Below are positions 26,418 through 35,333 of a stretch of DNA of 64,000 bases, piece after piece. The translations under genes and the position numbers were made by a program. The notes under the pieces are model-generated. The model was not told the origin of the DNA. It made no database searches and saw only the letters and a program-made list of their open reading frames with translations. Each line of letters opens with the position of its first letter. Position 1 is the first letter of the stretch. Where the stretch lies: positions 32,794 to 96,793 of the forward strand of contig DYPH01000005.1 of NCBI GenBank assembly GCA_020720045.1, read 5' to 3'. Source of the stretch: Sorangium cellulosum. Its GTDB lineage: Bacteria; Myxococcota_A; Polyangia; Polyangiales; Polyangiaceae.

Positions 26418-28741
26418 TGCGAATCCCCTTCCTCCCGTTCTTCGCCCTGCTCGCCGCCTGCACAAACTGCCACAGCGATGGCAAGCGCCCGCCGGTGGTC
26501 GAGGGGGCAACGACAAGCGCCGCGCCGGCGAACCCAGTCCCCGCGCCGGCCCCCCCGGAGGACCATGCCTGGCTACCGGTCCCCTTCGACGAGGACCCAC
26601 GCATCGCCAGCGCCCGGCAGAAGCTCCTCGCCGATCCCGCGGCGGCTGTCGCGCTGTTGCCCGACCCTTCCGGGTTCACGCCGGTGGATGCATGCATGTT
26701 GCATTATTTAAAGGGGCAGTGGCTCCTGCGCGCCGGCGATCCACGCGGGGCGGCGGCGGCGTTCCAGGCTTCTCAGGCGGCCGATGGGGCTGCGCCACTC
26801 GGGTACTGGCCGACGGTACGCGCCGCGCAAGCATTCCTGATTGTGAAGGATTTTGCTGCCGCGAAGCCTCTGGCGCTCGCGGCCCGGGAGGAGGGGCGGC
26901 TAGGAAAGTCGCCGGAGGCACTTGTGGCTGCCATCGATGCCACGCTCGGCGCGAGCGATACTGGAGCGGCGCGCCCGCTCCTTGAAGAGTATTTGAAGGC
27001 GGTGCCGAAGGGGCCTCGCGCCGGTGCTGTTTCACTCGCCCTCGCGCGCCTGCTCGCGGGCGATTCCCCAAAAGAAGCATGCGGACTCGTACGAAAGACG
27101 ATCCTCGAACGGCCCGGAGATGCGCGCAGGGAAGATGCGGAAAAACTCTCGCGGGATATCGCCGGGTGCGCCCCCAATTATACCCCGGAAGAGCGAGTTG
27201 CTCGACTGGAAGCGTTCGCGGACGTTGATGGAAAGGCTGCTGCTCGCGACGCAGAAAGTGCTTTGAAGGAACACGGCTACGACGACGCGCAAACATGCAG
27301 GCTTCTCGCCATTCGAGCACGCGGCGAAGGCAAGAAAGGCAAAGATGCAGGCGATGCTTGGCTCCGCGCGGCGGACGGCTGCACCGCAAACGAGCGTGCA
27401 AAAGCGCTCTGGAACGCCGGAAAGGCCTTTTCTGCCGGCAAGTTGACCGACGCGGCCGCTGGAGCCTACGCGCGAGTCGAGAATGAGCATAAAGGGTCTT
27501 CTCTTGCCGATGATGCGCGTCTCAAACGGGCTCTAATTCTCGCCGACGGGGGCCAGAGCGGCTCTGCGGAAGATCTCCTTGCCTCGATCGCGACCGATTT
27601 TCCGGACGGAGATATGGCGCAAGATGCGCTTTTTCGCGCCGCGCTCGCGAAGATGGACCGCAAAGACGACACTGCTGCAAAGCCCCTTCTGACAAAAATT
27701 GTCGAGCTCGAGGCGCGTGGGGCGAAGAATCGCAATTGGAGTTCCCGCGGACGTGCTCGCTACTTCTTGGCGCGTATCGCGGAGTCCAGCGGCGATCGCG
27801 AGACGGCGCTCGCCACCTACGAAGCGATCCTCGCGAGCGATCCGCTCGCCTATTACATGCTCCTCGCCCACGCCCGACTGGCGGTCCTCGCCCCGGCGCG
27901 CGCGGCGGCGGCCCTCGCCGCGGGCAACAGCCTGGCCGAGAAGGTCGTCGTTCCACCGTTGGCCCCGGCCCTTCGTGAGACGGCGAATGTGAAGCGGGCG
28001 CTTGCACTGCTTCGCGTTGGCGAGGCGGGGCCCGCACGGAGCGCGCTCGGCGAAGAAGGGAAAATCGGCGAAGATCCGGCGCTTTGGGCCCATATCGCGC
28101 CCGCCTTTGCCGCGGGGGGCGCCGGAGACGTCGCCCACAATCCGTTCCGTGGAAAGTTCCTTGAAAAGCTCGATGCCTACCCGAGCGGCGCCGAGCGCAT
28201 CTATTGGGAAGCGGCATTTCCGCGGCCATTTGCCCAAAAAGTGAAGAATGAAGCGGCATTGAGAGGGGTGTCTCAAGCCCTCGTCTATGGGGTAATGCGG
28301 GAAGAGTCTACGTTTGTGCGTGATATCAAGAGTCCGACAGGGGCCGTTGGTCTTTTGCAATTGATGCCAGAGACGGCGAAGACCGTCGCCCGCGGGACCG
28401 AGTATTCGCCGGATCCAAAAGCGCTCATCGATCCCGATACAAATATCCCCCTCGGAACCAAACTCCTCGGTGAGCTTCAAGTCCGTTATGGGCAACGATT
28501 TCCGCTCTCCGCGGGGGGCTACAATGCAGGGCCTGGCGCTGTCGACCGTTGGCTACGTAATCAAGGGCAGCTTCCGTTCGACCTTTGGGTCGAGACGATC
28601 CCCTACGACGAAACGCGCGGCTACATCAAACGCGTGATCGCGAGCATGGGGGCCTACGCGTGGCTTTATGAGCCGGATGTCTTGCCCAGTCTTCTTCATA
28701 TTCCACTCGACCTTCCTGCCCAAGCGGCGGCAAAGCTCTAA
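26417..28741 (+). CDS. slt: Soluble lytic murein transglycosylase, lipoprotein form
   Basis: A 774-residue periplasmic enzyme that cleaves glycan strands to anhydro-muropeptides. The N-terminus MRIPFLPFFALLAAC is a lipoprotein signal. Residues about 90-590 are TPR/superhelical repeats like the Slt70 ring. The C-terminal SLT domain (about 615-760) reads ALVYGVMREESTF, with catalytic Glu630, then SPTGAVGLLQLMPETAK, SAGGYNAGPGAVDRWL and ETRGYIKRV, matching the family in order. Length is a little above Slt70. ATG at 26417 overlaps the stop of the coiled-coil gene. Its TAA (28739-28741) overlaps the TAG of convergent radC. Confidence 0.94.
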   Translation: MRIPFLPFFALLAACTNCHSDGKRPPVVEGATTSAAPANPVPAPAPPEDHAWLPVPFDEDPRIASARQKLLADPAAAVALLPDPSGFTPVDACMLHYLKGQWLLRAGDPRGAAAAFQASQAADGAAPLGYWPTVRAAQAFLIVKDFAAAKPLALAAREEGRLGKSPEALVAAIDATLGASDTGAARPLLEEYLKAVPKGPRAGAVSLALARLLAGDSPKEACGLVRKTILERPGDARREDAEKLSRDIAGCAPNYTPEERVARLEAFADVDGKAAARDAESALKEHGYDDAQTCRLLAIRARGEGKKGKDAGDAWLRAADGCTANERAKALWNAGKAFSAGKLTDAAAGAYARVENEHKGSSLADDARLKRALILADGGQSGSAEDLLASIATDFPDGDMAQDALFRAALAKMDRKDDTAAKPLLTKIVELEARGAKNRNWSSRGRARYFLARIAESSGDRETALATYEAILASDPLAYYMLLAHARLAVLAPARAAAALAAGNSLAEKVVVPPLAPALRETANVKRALALLRVGEAGPARSALGEEGKIGEDPALWAHIAPAFAAGGAGDVAHNPFRGKFLEKLDAYPSGAERIYWEAAFPRPFAQKVKNEAALRGVSQALVYGVMREESTFVRDIKSPTGAVGLLQLMPETAKTVARGTEYSPDPKALIDPDTNIPLGTKLLGELQVRYGQRFPLSAGGYNAGPGAVDRWLRNQGQLPFDLWVETIPYDETRGYIKRVIASMGAYAWLYEPDVLPSLLHIPLDLPAQAAAKL

Positions 28742-29394
28742 CGCTCAAGTACCCCCTCGGCGAGGAGGGAAATGTAACCATTTGCAGCGACGACGACGTG
28801 GTCGAGAAGCGGGACGTCTACGTTCCGCGCCGCCGCGGCGACCCGGCGCGTGAACAGGACGTCTTCCGCGCTCGGCGTCGCATCGCCGCTTGGGTGGTTG
28901 TGGCTCAGCAGAAAGCCATGGGCCCCTTCGCGGAGAGCAATTCGTAAAACATCTCGAATTTCCACAGTAATCCGTGCAAGCCCCCCCTGGGCGACTCGCC
29001 GGGCTGCAAGGAGCTGTTGGCGACCGTCGAGGGCCAGCAGCCACAGCTCTTCATGCGGGAGCGGGACGAGCCGGGAGGCGGCCCAGCGATGGACCGCCGC
29101 AGCGTCTGGGAACGCGGCCCGCGGCGCAAAGGTGCTTGCCGCCAAACGGCGGCCAAGGGCGACGCCGGCAAGCAGACGCAGCGCGCGCCCTTCACCGACC
29201 CCACGGCGCTTGGCCAATTCGCCGGGACCGACGGCCCCTAGCGCGCCAACCCCTCCAAGATCTTGCAAAAGTTCGTTGGCCAACGCCCGAGCGGAAGTCC
29301 CTCGCGCCCCCGTCCCCAGGATCAAAGCGATGAGGTCGCCGTCGGGGAGCCCGTCGACGCCGACCTCTCGTGCCCATTCTCGCGGTCCGTCCAT
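28738..29394 (-). CDS. radC: RadC-family JAB-domain protein
   Basis: A 218-residue RadC homolog. The N-terminal helix-hairpin-helix region holds LPDGDLIALILGTGARG and ELAKRRGVGEGRALRLLAG; the C-terminal JAB domain carries LLSHNHPSGDATPSAEDVLF, the HxHPSG...D metal signature, and HVVVAANGYISLLAEGVL at the end. Despite the name, a direct role in repair is not established for the family. The ATG at 29394 has GAAGG nine bases upstream, better than the TTG at 29403. It is convergent with slt and shares stop-codon bases with it. Confidence 0.93.
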   Translation of the reverse strand: MDGPREWAREVGVDGLPDGDLIALILGTGARGTSARALANELLQDLGGVGALGAVGPGELAKRRGVGEGRALRLLAGVALGRRLAASTFAPRAAFPDAAAVHRWAASRLVPLPHEELWLLALDGRQQLLAARRVAQGGLARITVEIRDVLRIALREGAHGFLLSHNHPSGDATPSAEDVLFTRRVAAAARNVDVPLLDHVVVAANGYISLLAEGVLER

Positions 29395-29485
29395 GAACCG
29401 CAACCTTCAAGAGATATGCCGAAGGGAAAATCGAGGAAATTGAGCGCTGTCTGCGCCGATCCCCCCTGGCCCAAGCGAAATTTAG

Positions 29486-29499
29486 CTGGCCCGGGCCAG
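29486..29499. terminator. GC-rich palindrome just past a minus-strand stop codon
   Basis: CTGGCCCGGGCCAG is a perfect 14-base palindrome two bases beyond the TAG of the Cys-rich gene. It is followed on the minus strand by an AT-rich stretch (GCTAAATTT) rather than a T-run, so it is only a candidate terminator. Confidence 0.4.
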
Positions 29500-29500
29500 G

Positions 29501-30451
29501 CTATTTGCCGGCGACGAGGCCGGTCGTGCAGACGCCGAAACCCTCTTCGTCGAAGTAGGGGTAGCCGCCGACGCACTGGGCGCCGGTCGGGCAGGGGCGG
29601 AGCCCGTCGTGGCAGAGGCGCTTGCACTTGCGGGAGCCGGGCGCGCCGAGGCAGACGAAACCATCGGCGCAGTGGTCCTCGTCGCAGGACATCCCTTCCG
29701 TAGCCGTGCCGACCGCGACGCAAGAACTCGACCCCTGGATGACCGGGGAGCACGTCTCCGCCGCTTCGCAGGCCCCTTGCTGGAGCAGCCGGCAAGGCCG
29801 GACCGGCATACAGACGGGGGCCGGGGCGACGCCCTCCGTCTTTGCCTGAACGTCGCAGAAGAACTTCTTTCCGGTCCCATCGGCGGCGCAGCTCCCTGCA
29901 CAGCAGTAGCGGCGGCATTGGCCACCTTTGGCGCCGGCCATCCCCGGAGCGCGGGTGCATGCAAATCCGGCCGCACAATCGCTATCACGACCACACGAAT
30001 CGCCGTCGGCCCCCGTTCCCGCCGCCTCGCAGCTCGTCGCGCGCGCATCGGCGGTGCAGCGAAGGGCGCCGAGATCCGTGCTCGCATCGGCATCGGCGCT
30101 GCTGCCATCGGTCGCGCTCGCATCGGCTGCCCCGACGTCCCGCTGCGTTGCGGCGTCCGCCACGCCTGCATCGTTCCCGCCGCCTCGTGGGCCGGCATCG
30201 GGGGCGTTTTCCGTGCACGTAACCGCGTCGAGCGCGCAATTCTCAACCGGTCGCTTGCAGAGGGGGCTGACCGCCGCACCGCCGCCCGTCCCGGAATCGC
30301 TGATGCTGAGACCCGCGTCGCTTGGCGGCGTCGCGTCGACACCCGCCCCGGCATCGGGTTCGAAACTACTCGCTACCCCGACATCCGCACATGCGCCGAC
30401 CGACGCGAGAAGCGCGGCGACAAGGGCGAAAGGGGCGAGGCTTCGGCGCAT
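29501..30451 (-). CDS. Cys-rich surface lipoprotein
   Basis: A 316-residue lipoprotein (LLASVGAC lipobox). A long Asp/Ala/Ser/Gly-rich linker (to about residue 130) leads to a C-terminal part with some 20 Cys residues in the pattern of small disulfide modules (for example CGRDSDCAAGFAC, CRRYCCAGSC, CDEDHCADGFVC and CKRLCHDGLRPC). Such Dickkopf/EGF-like surface modules recur in myxobacterial genomes. No enzyme function is suggested. It is transcribed away from the inverted repeat at 30558-30589, which lies about 110 bases upstream of the start. Confidence 0.7.
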   Translation of the reverse strand: MRRSLAPFALVAALLASVGACADVGVASSFEPDAGAGVDATPPSDAGLSISDSGTGGGAAVSPLCKRPVENCALDAVTCTENAPDAGPRGGGNDAGVADAATQRDVGAADASATDGSSADADASTDLGALRCTADARATSCEAAGTGADGDSCGRDSDCAAGFACTRAPGMAGAKGGQCRRYCCAGSCAADGTGKKFFCDVQAKTEGVAPAPVCMPVRPCRLLQQGACEAAETCSPVIQGSSSCVAVGTATEGMSCDEDHCADGFVCLGAPGSRKCKRLCHDGLRPCPTGAQCVGGYPYFDEEGFGVCTTGLVAGK

Positions 30452-30557
30452 AGGAGTTCGTCGTGATACACGACCCGTGCCGACGGCCCAGGCGGAGGGT
30501 TCGCTTCGCCTTTTTTCCAGGGAAAGGGGCGTCTCACCTGCGTCGCGATCGGCATTC

Positions 30558-30589
30558 GTCACGGCCCGCCGTGACATTCCTGTCACGGG
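30558..30589. promoter_or_regulatory. Inverted repeat GTCACGGC/GCCGTGAC plus a third half-site
   Basis: GTCACGGC (30558-30565) and GCCGTGAC (30568-30575) form a perfect 8-bp inverted repeat with a CC spacer; GTCACGG recurs at 30582-30588. The array lies upstream of the Cys-rich lipoprotein gene, between it and the end of the propeller gene, and looks like an operator. No regulator gene is adjacent. Confidence 0.4.
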
Positions 30590-30594
30590 CAGGC

Positions 30595-32610
30595 TTAGTG
30601 GGCATCGATTTCGCGGGTCGCTACATTGCCGACCGCATCCCAGACGCGGACGACGACCAGGTGGGCGCCGGGCGGCACGAGCGGGGCGAGATCGGCGTCA
30701 ACGGCCTCCTCGGTGCTGTCAAAAAGGCCATCTCGTGCCGCCAGGGCTCGAAATTCAGGGCGTCCGTCGACGGCGACTTCGACGCGTGCGACCGGCGACG
30801 TGCCGTCCTTCGCGGTCACCCGGAGGCGGCGTCCGTCGAGGGTCAGTGCGGCGAGCGTCGGTGCCGTGTTGTCGAGCATCACCGCCTCCGAGACGAGTGA
30901 ATGGCGAAGGCCGAGGCCGAGCGGGTTTGCCGCATCGTCGGAGGCGTCGACGCGGACCGTGTAGCGCCCCTCGGCGAGCGATGAGGTGTCCCAATCAAAG
31001 TCGGTTTTTGTGAGGAATTCTTCGGGCTTCTGAAGGTCGCGAAAGGCCGATTGCCCGTCTCGACGGAACGCGACCCGGTAACGGAGCGGGTCGTTGTCGA
31101 GGTTTTCGACTTTCCACGTGACGTGGACCGTCGCGTCCCGCTTTCCCGGTTCTGCGCCACTGGCGACGAGACCGCTGCCGGCTTCACGGGTGAGGAGTCC
31201 CCCCTTTGCTGCGACGGTCACGTCGGTCACGATGGGGCGTGCATTTTCCGTTTGAAAACTGATGTTTACGCCGCGGAGCTCCCCGCGTCGATCGCCGCCG
31301 AAGCGCGCGCGGACCTGGAGGAAACGGCCGCCGGGGCTTGCTACCGAGCTTCCGTTCTTCGCGGCGCCCCAGCTGCTCCAGGTGCCGTCGGGGACCTGGG
31401 AATTTCCGCTGCGTGTTTCGACGGTTAGCGCGCCGCTTGCCTCCCAACGAATCGCACCAAAACGGGCGACGAGTCCGGCGTCGAGCGCTTTTGAGGTCCA
31501 CGTCGGCTCTGACGTCCCGCTCGCGAGGCGTCGCCGGAAGAGTACCGGATCGCTGCCGATCACAAAGCCGTCGTTGCCCGGGAGAATCGCTGCGATTTGG
31601 CGTTCTTCGCCGTCGAAAAGCAGGCTCGTGGCGTGGTCATCGTCGACGCGGTAGACCCGCCCTTCCGCCGTCGTGCCGACGAGGAGTCGCCCGTCGGCTT
31701 CGCGCGTGAGGGCAGAGAAGCCGAAATCGTTGCTTTTCCAAAGTGTTTCGACGAGTCCGTTGCTAGCGACGCGGACGAGCGTCCCCTTGCCGGCGCGGGC
31801 GCGGGTGCCAGCGACGGGGCCGGGCGCGCGGTTCCCCGGGGATTTACGCGGGACCTCGGGGGCTTCGCCGTATTCGTTTCCGATGGCGTAGACGGCCCCT
31901 TTGCTCGCGACGATCGCCTTGACCTCTTCGCCGGGGAAATCGTGGACGACGGTCGCCCGCCCGGGGCCGCTGATTTTGTAGAGCAATCCCTTCCCTGAGG
32001 AGCCGGCATAGAGGGTGCCAGCGTCGTCGGCGGCGAGAGCGACGATCTGGGATTCCTCGGATTTCCAGTAACTTTCCGCCTTGCCGCGGTCGTCGATGCG
32101 GAAGACCTGCCCCGGCTCGCCGCCGGCGGCGAAGAGCCCCTGCTTCGTGGCGACCAACGCAAAGGCATTCTCGACGGGAAGTGTCGAAAACAGTTCTGCT
32201 TTCCCGCGCTCCAAGCGGAAGATTTTCCCCTCGGGGAGCGTCGCTGCGTAGACCTTGCCGTCGGCCCCTTTGGCGAGGGCGGTCACGGCGAGCGTCTTCG
32301 TCTCGGCGTAGAGGGAGACCGTATCCCCCTTGACGGAAAAGACTTTTCCGTCCGGGGCGGTCGCGATGAGTGCTTCGCCGCCGCCGAGGTCGAGGGCGGC
32401 GAACGCGGTGGTTGCGTCCGGAAGAAGGACCTTCCCGAGCGGGAGCCCGGCGGTGACGGTGCCATCGGCGGCGACGGTTACGTCTGTGAGATCGCCGCCT
32501 TGCATGCGGTCGAGCCCCTCCAGGGCGAAGGTGCGCGGCCCCACTGCGGAAGCCTCGCTGGCGACGGCGAAGGCGAGGGCGAGGACGGCCGAAAAAGTCA
32601 GGCGACGCAT
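30595..32610 (-). CDS. Exported beta-propeller protein
   Basis: A 671-residue exported protein with a classical signal peptide (LALAFAVASEASA). From about residue 40 to 380, repeated motifs of the form DGKVY/F, such as APDGKVFSVKGD, GADGKVYAATLPEGK, GEPGQVFRIDD, AGTLYAGSSGKGLLYKI and DGRLLVGTTAEGRVYRV, indicate a seven- or eight-bladed propeller of the NHL/two-component-sensor type. C-terminal beta-sandwich domains follow (VTWKVENLDNDPLRYRVAF, then Ig-like repeats with DNTAPTLAALTLDGR). No catalytic site is obvious. It starts 23 bases after the stop of the S55-peptidase gene and is likely cotranscribed with it, as a periplasmic or surface sensing module. Confidence 0.68.
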   Translation of the reverse strand: MRRLTFSAVLALAFAVASEASAVGPRTFALEGLDRMQGGDLTDVTVAADGTVTAGLPLGKVLLPDATTAFAALDLGGGEALIATAPDGKVFSVKGDTVSLYAETKTLAVTALAKGADGKVYAATLPEGKIFRLERGKAELFSTLPVENAFALVATKQGLFAAGGEPGQVFRIDDRGKAESYWKSEESQIVALAADDAGTLYAGSSGKGLLYKISGPGRATVVHDFPGEEVKAIVASKGAVYAIGNEYGEAPEVPRKSPGNRAPGPVAGTRARAGKGTLVRVASNGLVETLWKSNDFGFSALTREADGRLLVGTTAEGRVYRVDDDHATSLLFDGEERQIAAILPGNDGFVIGSDPVLFRRRLASGTSEPTWTSKALDAGLVARFGAIRWEASGALTVETRSGNSQVPDGTWSSWGAAKNGSSVASPGGRFLQVRARFGGDRRGELRGVNISFQTENARPIVTDVTVAAKGGLLTREAGSGLVASGAEPGKRDATVHVTWKVENLDNDPLRYRVAFRRDGQSAFRDLQKPEEFLTKTDFDWDTSSLAEGRYTVRVDASDDAANPLGLGLRHSLVSEAVMLDNTAPTLAALTLDGRRLRVTAKDGTSPVARVEVAVDGRPEFRALAARDGLFDSTEEAVDADLAPLVPPGAHLVVVRVWDAVGNVATREIDAH

Positions 32611-32633
32611 ACGAAGGGGCTGCTCCTAAGATT

Positions 32634-34616
32634 TCAACGCACAACCGAGCGAATTTTCACGCGGACGCGGTCGCGCCCTTCCAGGTAGACGTCCATCGGG
32701 ACCGGGACGCGGCGCACCGTCGGGATCGTCTCGGCGGCGACGTCGGTCCGCTGGGAACGCATCGCTTCCACGGCAAATGACGGGAGGCGGGTCGCGACGT
32801 GCCCCCGATAGGCGAGGCCGACGGCGGCGGGGAGTCGGTAGGAGACGACGATCCCCTTCGGCTCGAAGCTCGCGTTTTTTGCGTTCGCCAGCAGCTGGTC
32901 GAGGGTCTCCGGGGCGGCAACATCGCGGGCGACCTCCCAACCGGGCTGTACGTCCAAGTCTACAGTTTCTCCTGCAAATTCGGCAGGCAAGGTGACTTCG
33001 ATCACCTTTGTGACTTCCGGCCCGAGCTGGGGGATCAAATGGAGCCGCAAGCGGACGCGGGCGCCCGGTTCTGGCTCGGGATCGAGGACGTCGACGCCGC
33101 GCAGCCGGAGTGAATCCCGCGTGTATCGCACATCCATCGTCGTCGCGATCGATTCGATGTGCGTGTTTTCCCAGGGGTTATTTAGGATATCCCCGACGAG
33201 GCGAACGACCTTCGCTCGCCCGATGTCGGCCGTCTCGGGCATGCCGCCGCTTGCGAGACCGACGTCCTCGAGGACGAGCGGCGCGCGACCACGGACCTTG
33301 ATGGTCGACGTGAGGCGCCAGGTGACGTCTCGACGTTCTTGAATCGTCGCTTCGAGGGCGCCGCCGATCGCCGCCGCAAGGAAGCCGGGGCCGAGAAATC
33401 GCTCTTCGGCAACGTCCATCTTCCAGGAATTCTTGGGCGCGCCGGGTGCGCCGTTGACGACGACCGATAGCGCGAACATCGGTGGCGTGATCTTTTCGTC
33501 GACGACGACGGCGCTTTGACGATCCTGGATCAGCGAGCCAAGCGGTCGGATCGATTCGCCAATCTTCGAGCTGTGGTTTGAACTCGCGAAGATCCAGAGC
33601 ACCCGGGCGAGATCGGCGGGCATCGCGCTTGTGCCCGCTTCGAACATCGGATGCCCGAAGCCGACGACCCGTGAGCCATCGACGTGGGTGACGGTTCCGA
33701 GTCCAAAAAAGCTAACGTCTCCGCGAACAAAGCTTACTCCAAGCGAGCCACCGTCGACGAAGTGGGTCGGCGTCCCTTCCGCGATCGGCCCACCGCCACC
33801 GCCGCCTGCGTCCAAGGGATCGAGGCCGAGCGGCTCAAGGAGCGTCCGCGCAAACGCGCTGCTTCGTGGCCCCAACCCGCCGACCATGATCGGCGTCGCG
33901 ACAGGGACCGCATCGGCGCCGGGCGGGGGCGCATGGGCGACGAGCTCAGCTCGGTGCGCTGCGAGGTCGTAGGAGCCGGGGGGCCCCGAATACGCTGTTT
34001 TTCCTGAGTTTTGTGCGTCTGCAGACTCGGTGGCCGTCGCTTTTGTCGTGAGCGCGCCCGGGAGCGGAGCCTGCCCCTCAAGGGGCCAGAAGCCTTTCGG
34101 GATCGGGCGACGCATCTCGGCGAGCATCGGCGCGATCGGTGTAACGCCTGCAATCGCTTCTACTTGGAAGGAATTCCACGAGTAGGCGTAGGCGCCGGCG
34201 AGCTTGCCGCCAAAGTAGATCGGGCTTCCGCTCATGCCCTTCACGTTCTTCGTGATCGCGAGGCGCGGATGCTCGGTCTTCACGAGGATGAGCGCCTGGC
34301 CTGGGCGAAAATTCTTCAGGACATCAACCACTTCGACGTCAAACCGCTCCGGCTCCGTCCCTCGAAATACCGAGAGCCCGTAGCCTTTCATGCCGGGCTT
34401 GATGTCTTCGACGGCGATGGTGTTGTCCTTCTTGGCGTCGCCATGGGCGCTCGGGAGGGCGGTCGCAAACGTCGCTGCGAAGGCGATTGCGAGCGCCGCA
34501 ACGGGCACCCACTCTCGGCGAAGAAGCGCAAGCGGGATGCGAGACCGATCCCCGAGATGGCCGGATGGGGAGGCTTCGCGGCGCGACGCAACAAGCAGAC
34601 GGAGGTGACGGAGCAC
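32634..34616 (-). CDS. SpoIVB-type (S55) peptidase-domain protein
   Basis: An approximately 660-residue exported or membrane-anchored protein. The N-terminal part holds an S55 peptidase domain: IKPGMKGYGLSVFRGTEPER, then KNVKGMSGSPIYFGGKLAGA, where GMSGSP contains the Ser nucleophile motif known from SpoIVB, and SRVVGFGHPMF. A long beta-rich C-terminal region follows (LVLEDVGLASGGMPE). In sporulators SpoIVB triggers a sigma-factor pathway; here the substrate is unknown. The start is uncertain: GTG at 34616 (VLRHLRLLV) precedes the membrane helix WVPVAALAIAFAATFATALP; longer starts run into the divergent small gene. The beta-propeller gene follows after 23 bases. Confidence 0.82.
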   Translation of the reverse strand: MLRHLRLLVASRREASPSGHLGDRSRIPLALLRREWVPVAALAIAFAATFATALPSAHGDAKKDNTIAVEDIKPGMKGYGLSVFRGTEPERFDVEVVDVLKNFRPGQALILVKTEHPRLAITKNVKGMSGSPIYFGGKLAGAYAYSWNSFQVEAIAGVTPIAPMLAEMRRPIPKGFWPLEGQAPLPGALTTKATATESADAQNSGKTAYSGPPGSYDLAAHRAELVAHAPPPGADAVPVATPIMVGGLGPRSSAFARTLLEPLGLDPLDAGGGGGGPIAEGTPTHFVDGGSLGVSFVRGDVSFFGLGTVTHVDGSRVVGFGHPMFEAGTSAMPADLARVLWIFASSNHSSKIGESIRPLGSLIQDRQSAVVVDEKITPPMFALSVVVNGAPGAPKNSWKMDVAEERFLGPGFLAAAIGGALEATIQERRDVTWRLTSTIKVRGRAPLVLEDVGLASGGMPETADIGRAKVVRLVGDILNNPWENTHIESIATTMDVRYTRDSLRLRGVDVLDPEPEPGARVRLRLHLIPQLGPEVTKVIEVTLPAEFAGETVDLDVQPGWEVARDVAAPETLDQLLANAKNASFEPKGIVVSYRLPAAVGLAYRGHVATRLPSFAVEAMRSQRTDVAAETIPTVRRVPVPMDVYLEGRDRVRVKIRSVVR

Positions 34617-34710
34617 GGCGCCAGTGTCGCGCAGGCGGCCGATCTTCGGAATGCCTTTCGTGCGGTTGCGCGCTCTTTCGCGGCTCCCCCAGCGCGTGTA
34701 CCTTCCCGCC

Positions 34711-34974
34711 ATGGACGTCGTATTCGCCCTGTACGTCGTCGTGCTTCTCGCCCACATCGGCGCCCATGGGGCGTGTGTGTGGGTGGTATTTGCGTCACCG
34801 TCGTCTTCCCGTGACGGGCATTCCTGGGCTTCTCGCCTTGGGGCCGCCGCCGTGGCCGCGCTCGTACCGCCCCTGGCGCCCTTTCAGGCGTGGCGCTTGG
34901 GGCATCGCAGGGCGGCGATGCTGTGGGGGGTGACCTTCGTCCTGTATGGCATCGTTCTCGCGTTGGTCGCCTGA
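34711..34974 (+). CDS. Small membrane protein
   Basis: An 87-residue protein with three likely transmembrane helices: residues about 3-25 (VFALYVVVLLAHIGAHG), 43-58 (ASRLGAAAVAALVPPLA) and 69-86 (MLWGVTFVLYGIVLALV). It is divergent from the S55 gene and its ATG lies within possible longer versions of that gene. Function is unknown. Confidence 0.5.
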   Translation: MDVVFALYVVVLLAHIGAHGACVWVVFASPSSSRDGHSWASRLGAAAVAALVPPLAPFQAWRLGHRRAAMLWGVTFVLYGIVLALVA

Positions 34975-35000
34975 CTTTGAAAAGCGGCACAAACGAGAAC

Positions 35001-35023
35001 GAGGCCCCCAAAAAGGGGACCTC
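35001..35023 (-). terminator. Terminator for the small basic gene
   Basis: On the minus strand GAGG.CCCC pairs with GGGG.CCTC around a five-base loop (35001-35023), one mismatch in the stem, 27 bases past the stop. Downstream bases are T-rich but interrupted, so termination is likely but not strong. Confidence 0.5.
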
Positions 35024-35049
35024 GCCTGACCGCTTTCGCGGCGTGGGCT

Positions 35050-35190
35050 TCAGCCCTTGTTTTCCGTCGCCTCGATGTGGATCGGGAACTTCGGCGTGCC
35101 GTTGGCGCGGCGGGCGCGCTTGTTGGCTTTGCCGTTCGTGGAAACCTTGCGGCGGCGGATGCGGCTGGACTGCTGGGTGGCGGAAACCAT
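35050..35190 (-). CDS. Small highly basic protein
   Basis: A 46-residue protein beginning MVSATQQSSRIRRRKVSTNG and continuing KANKRARRANGTPKFPIHIE; about a third of the residues are Lys or Arg, concentrated in the first 30. It looks like a ribosome-associated or RNA-binding tail but matches no family I can name. It is supported by a GAGG Shine-Dalgarno sequence eight bases before the ATG and a hairpin just past the stop. Confidence 0.6.
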   Translation of the reverse strand: MVSATQQSSRIRRRKVSTNGKANKRARRANGTPKFPIHIEATENKG

Positions 35191-35333
35191 CGTGAAAACC
35201 TCGCGTTGCGCGTTGGGCGACTCCGGCCGCGGGGGCCGGCACCGTGTCCGGCGGGAAACCCGGGCGACACGGAGGGAAAGGAGCGCGGGGTTTATGCCCC
35301 GCAGCTCGGTGTTGTCAAGCGGATCTGATCAGC

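Noticed and set aside
26417..29394. A defence or mobile island around radC
   Set aside because: RadC is often in mobile DNA, but here the neighbours are housekeeping envelope genes and there is no break in composition or repeats.
32634..34757. Longest version of the S55 gene, starting at 34757
   Set aside because: It would run across the small membrane gene (34711-34974) and give an Arg-rich N-terminus with no signal; GTG at 34616 is closer to the membrane helix.
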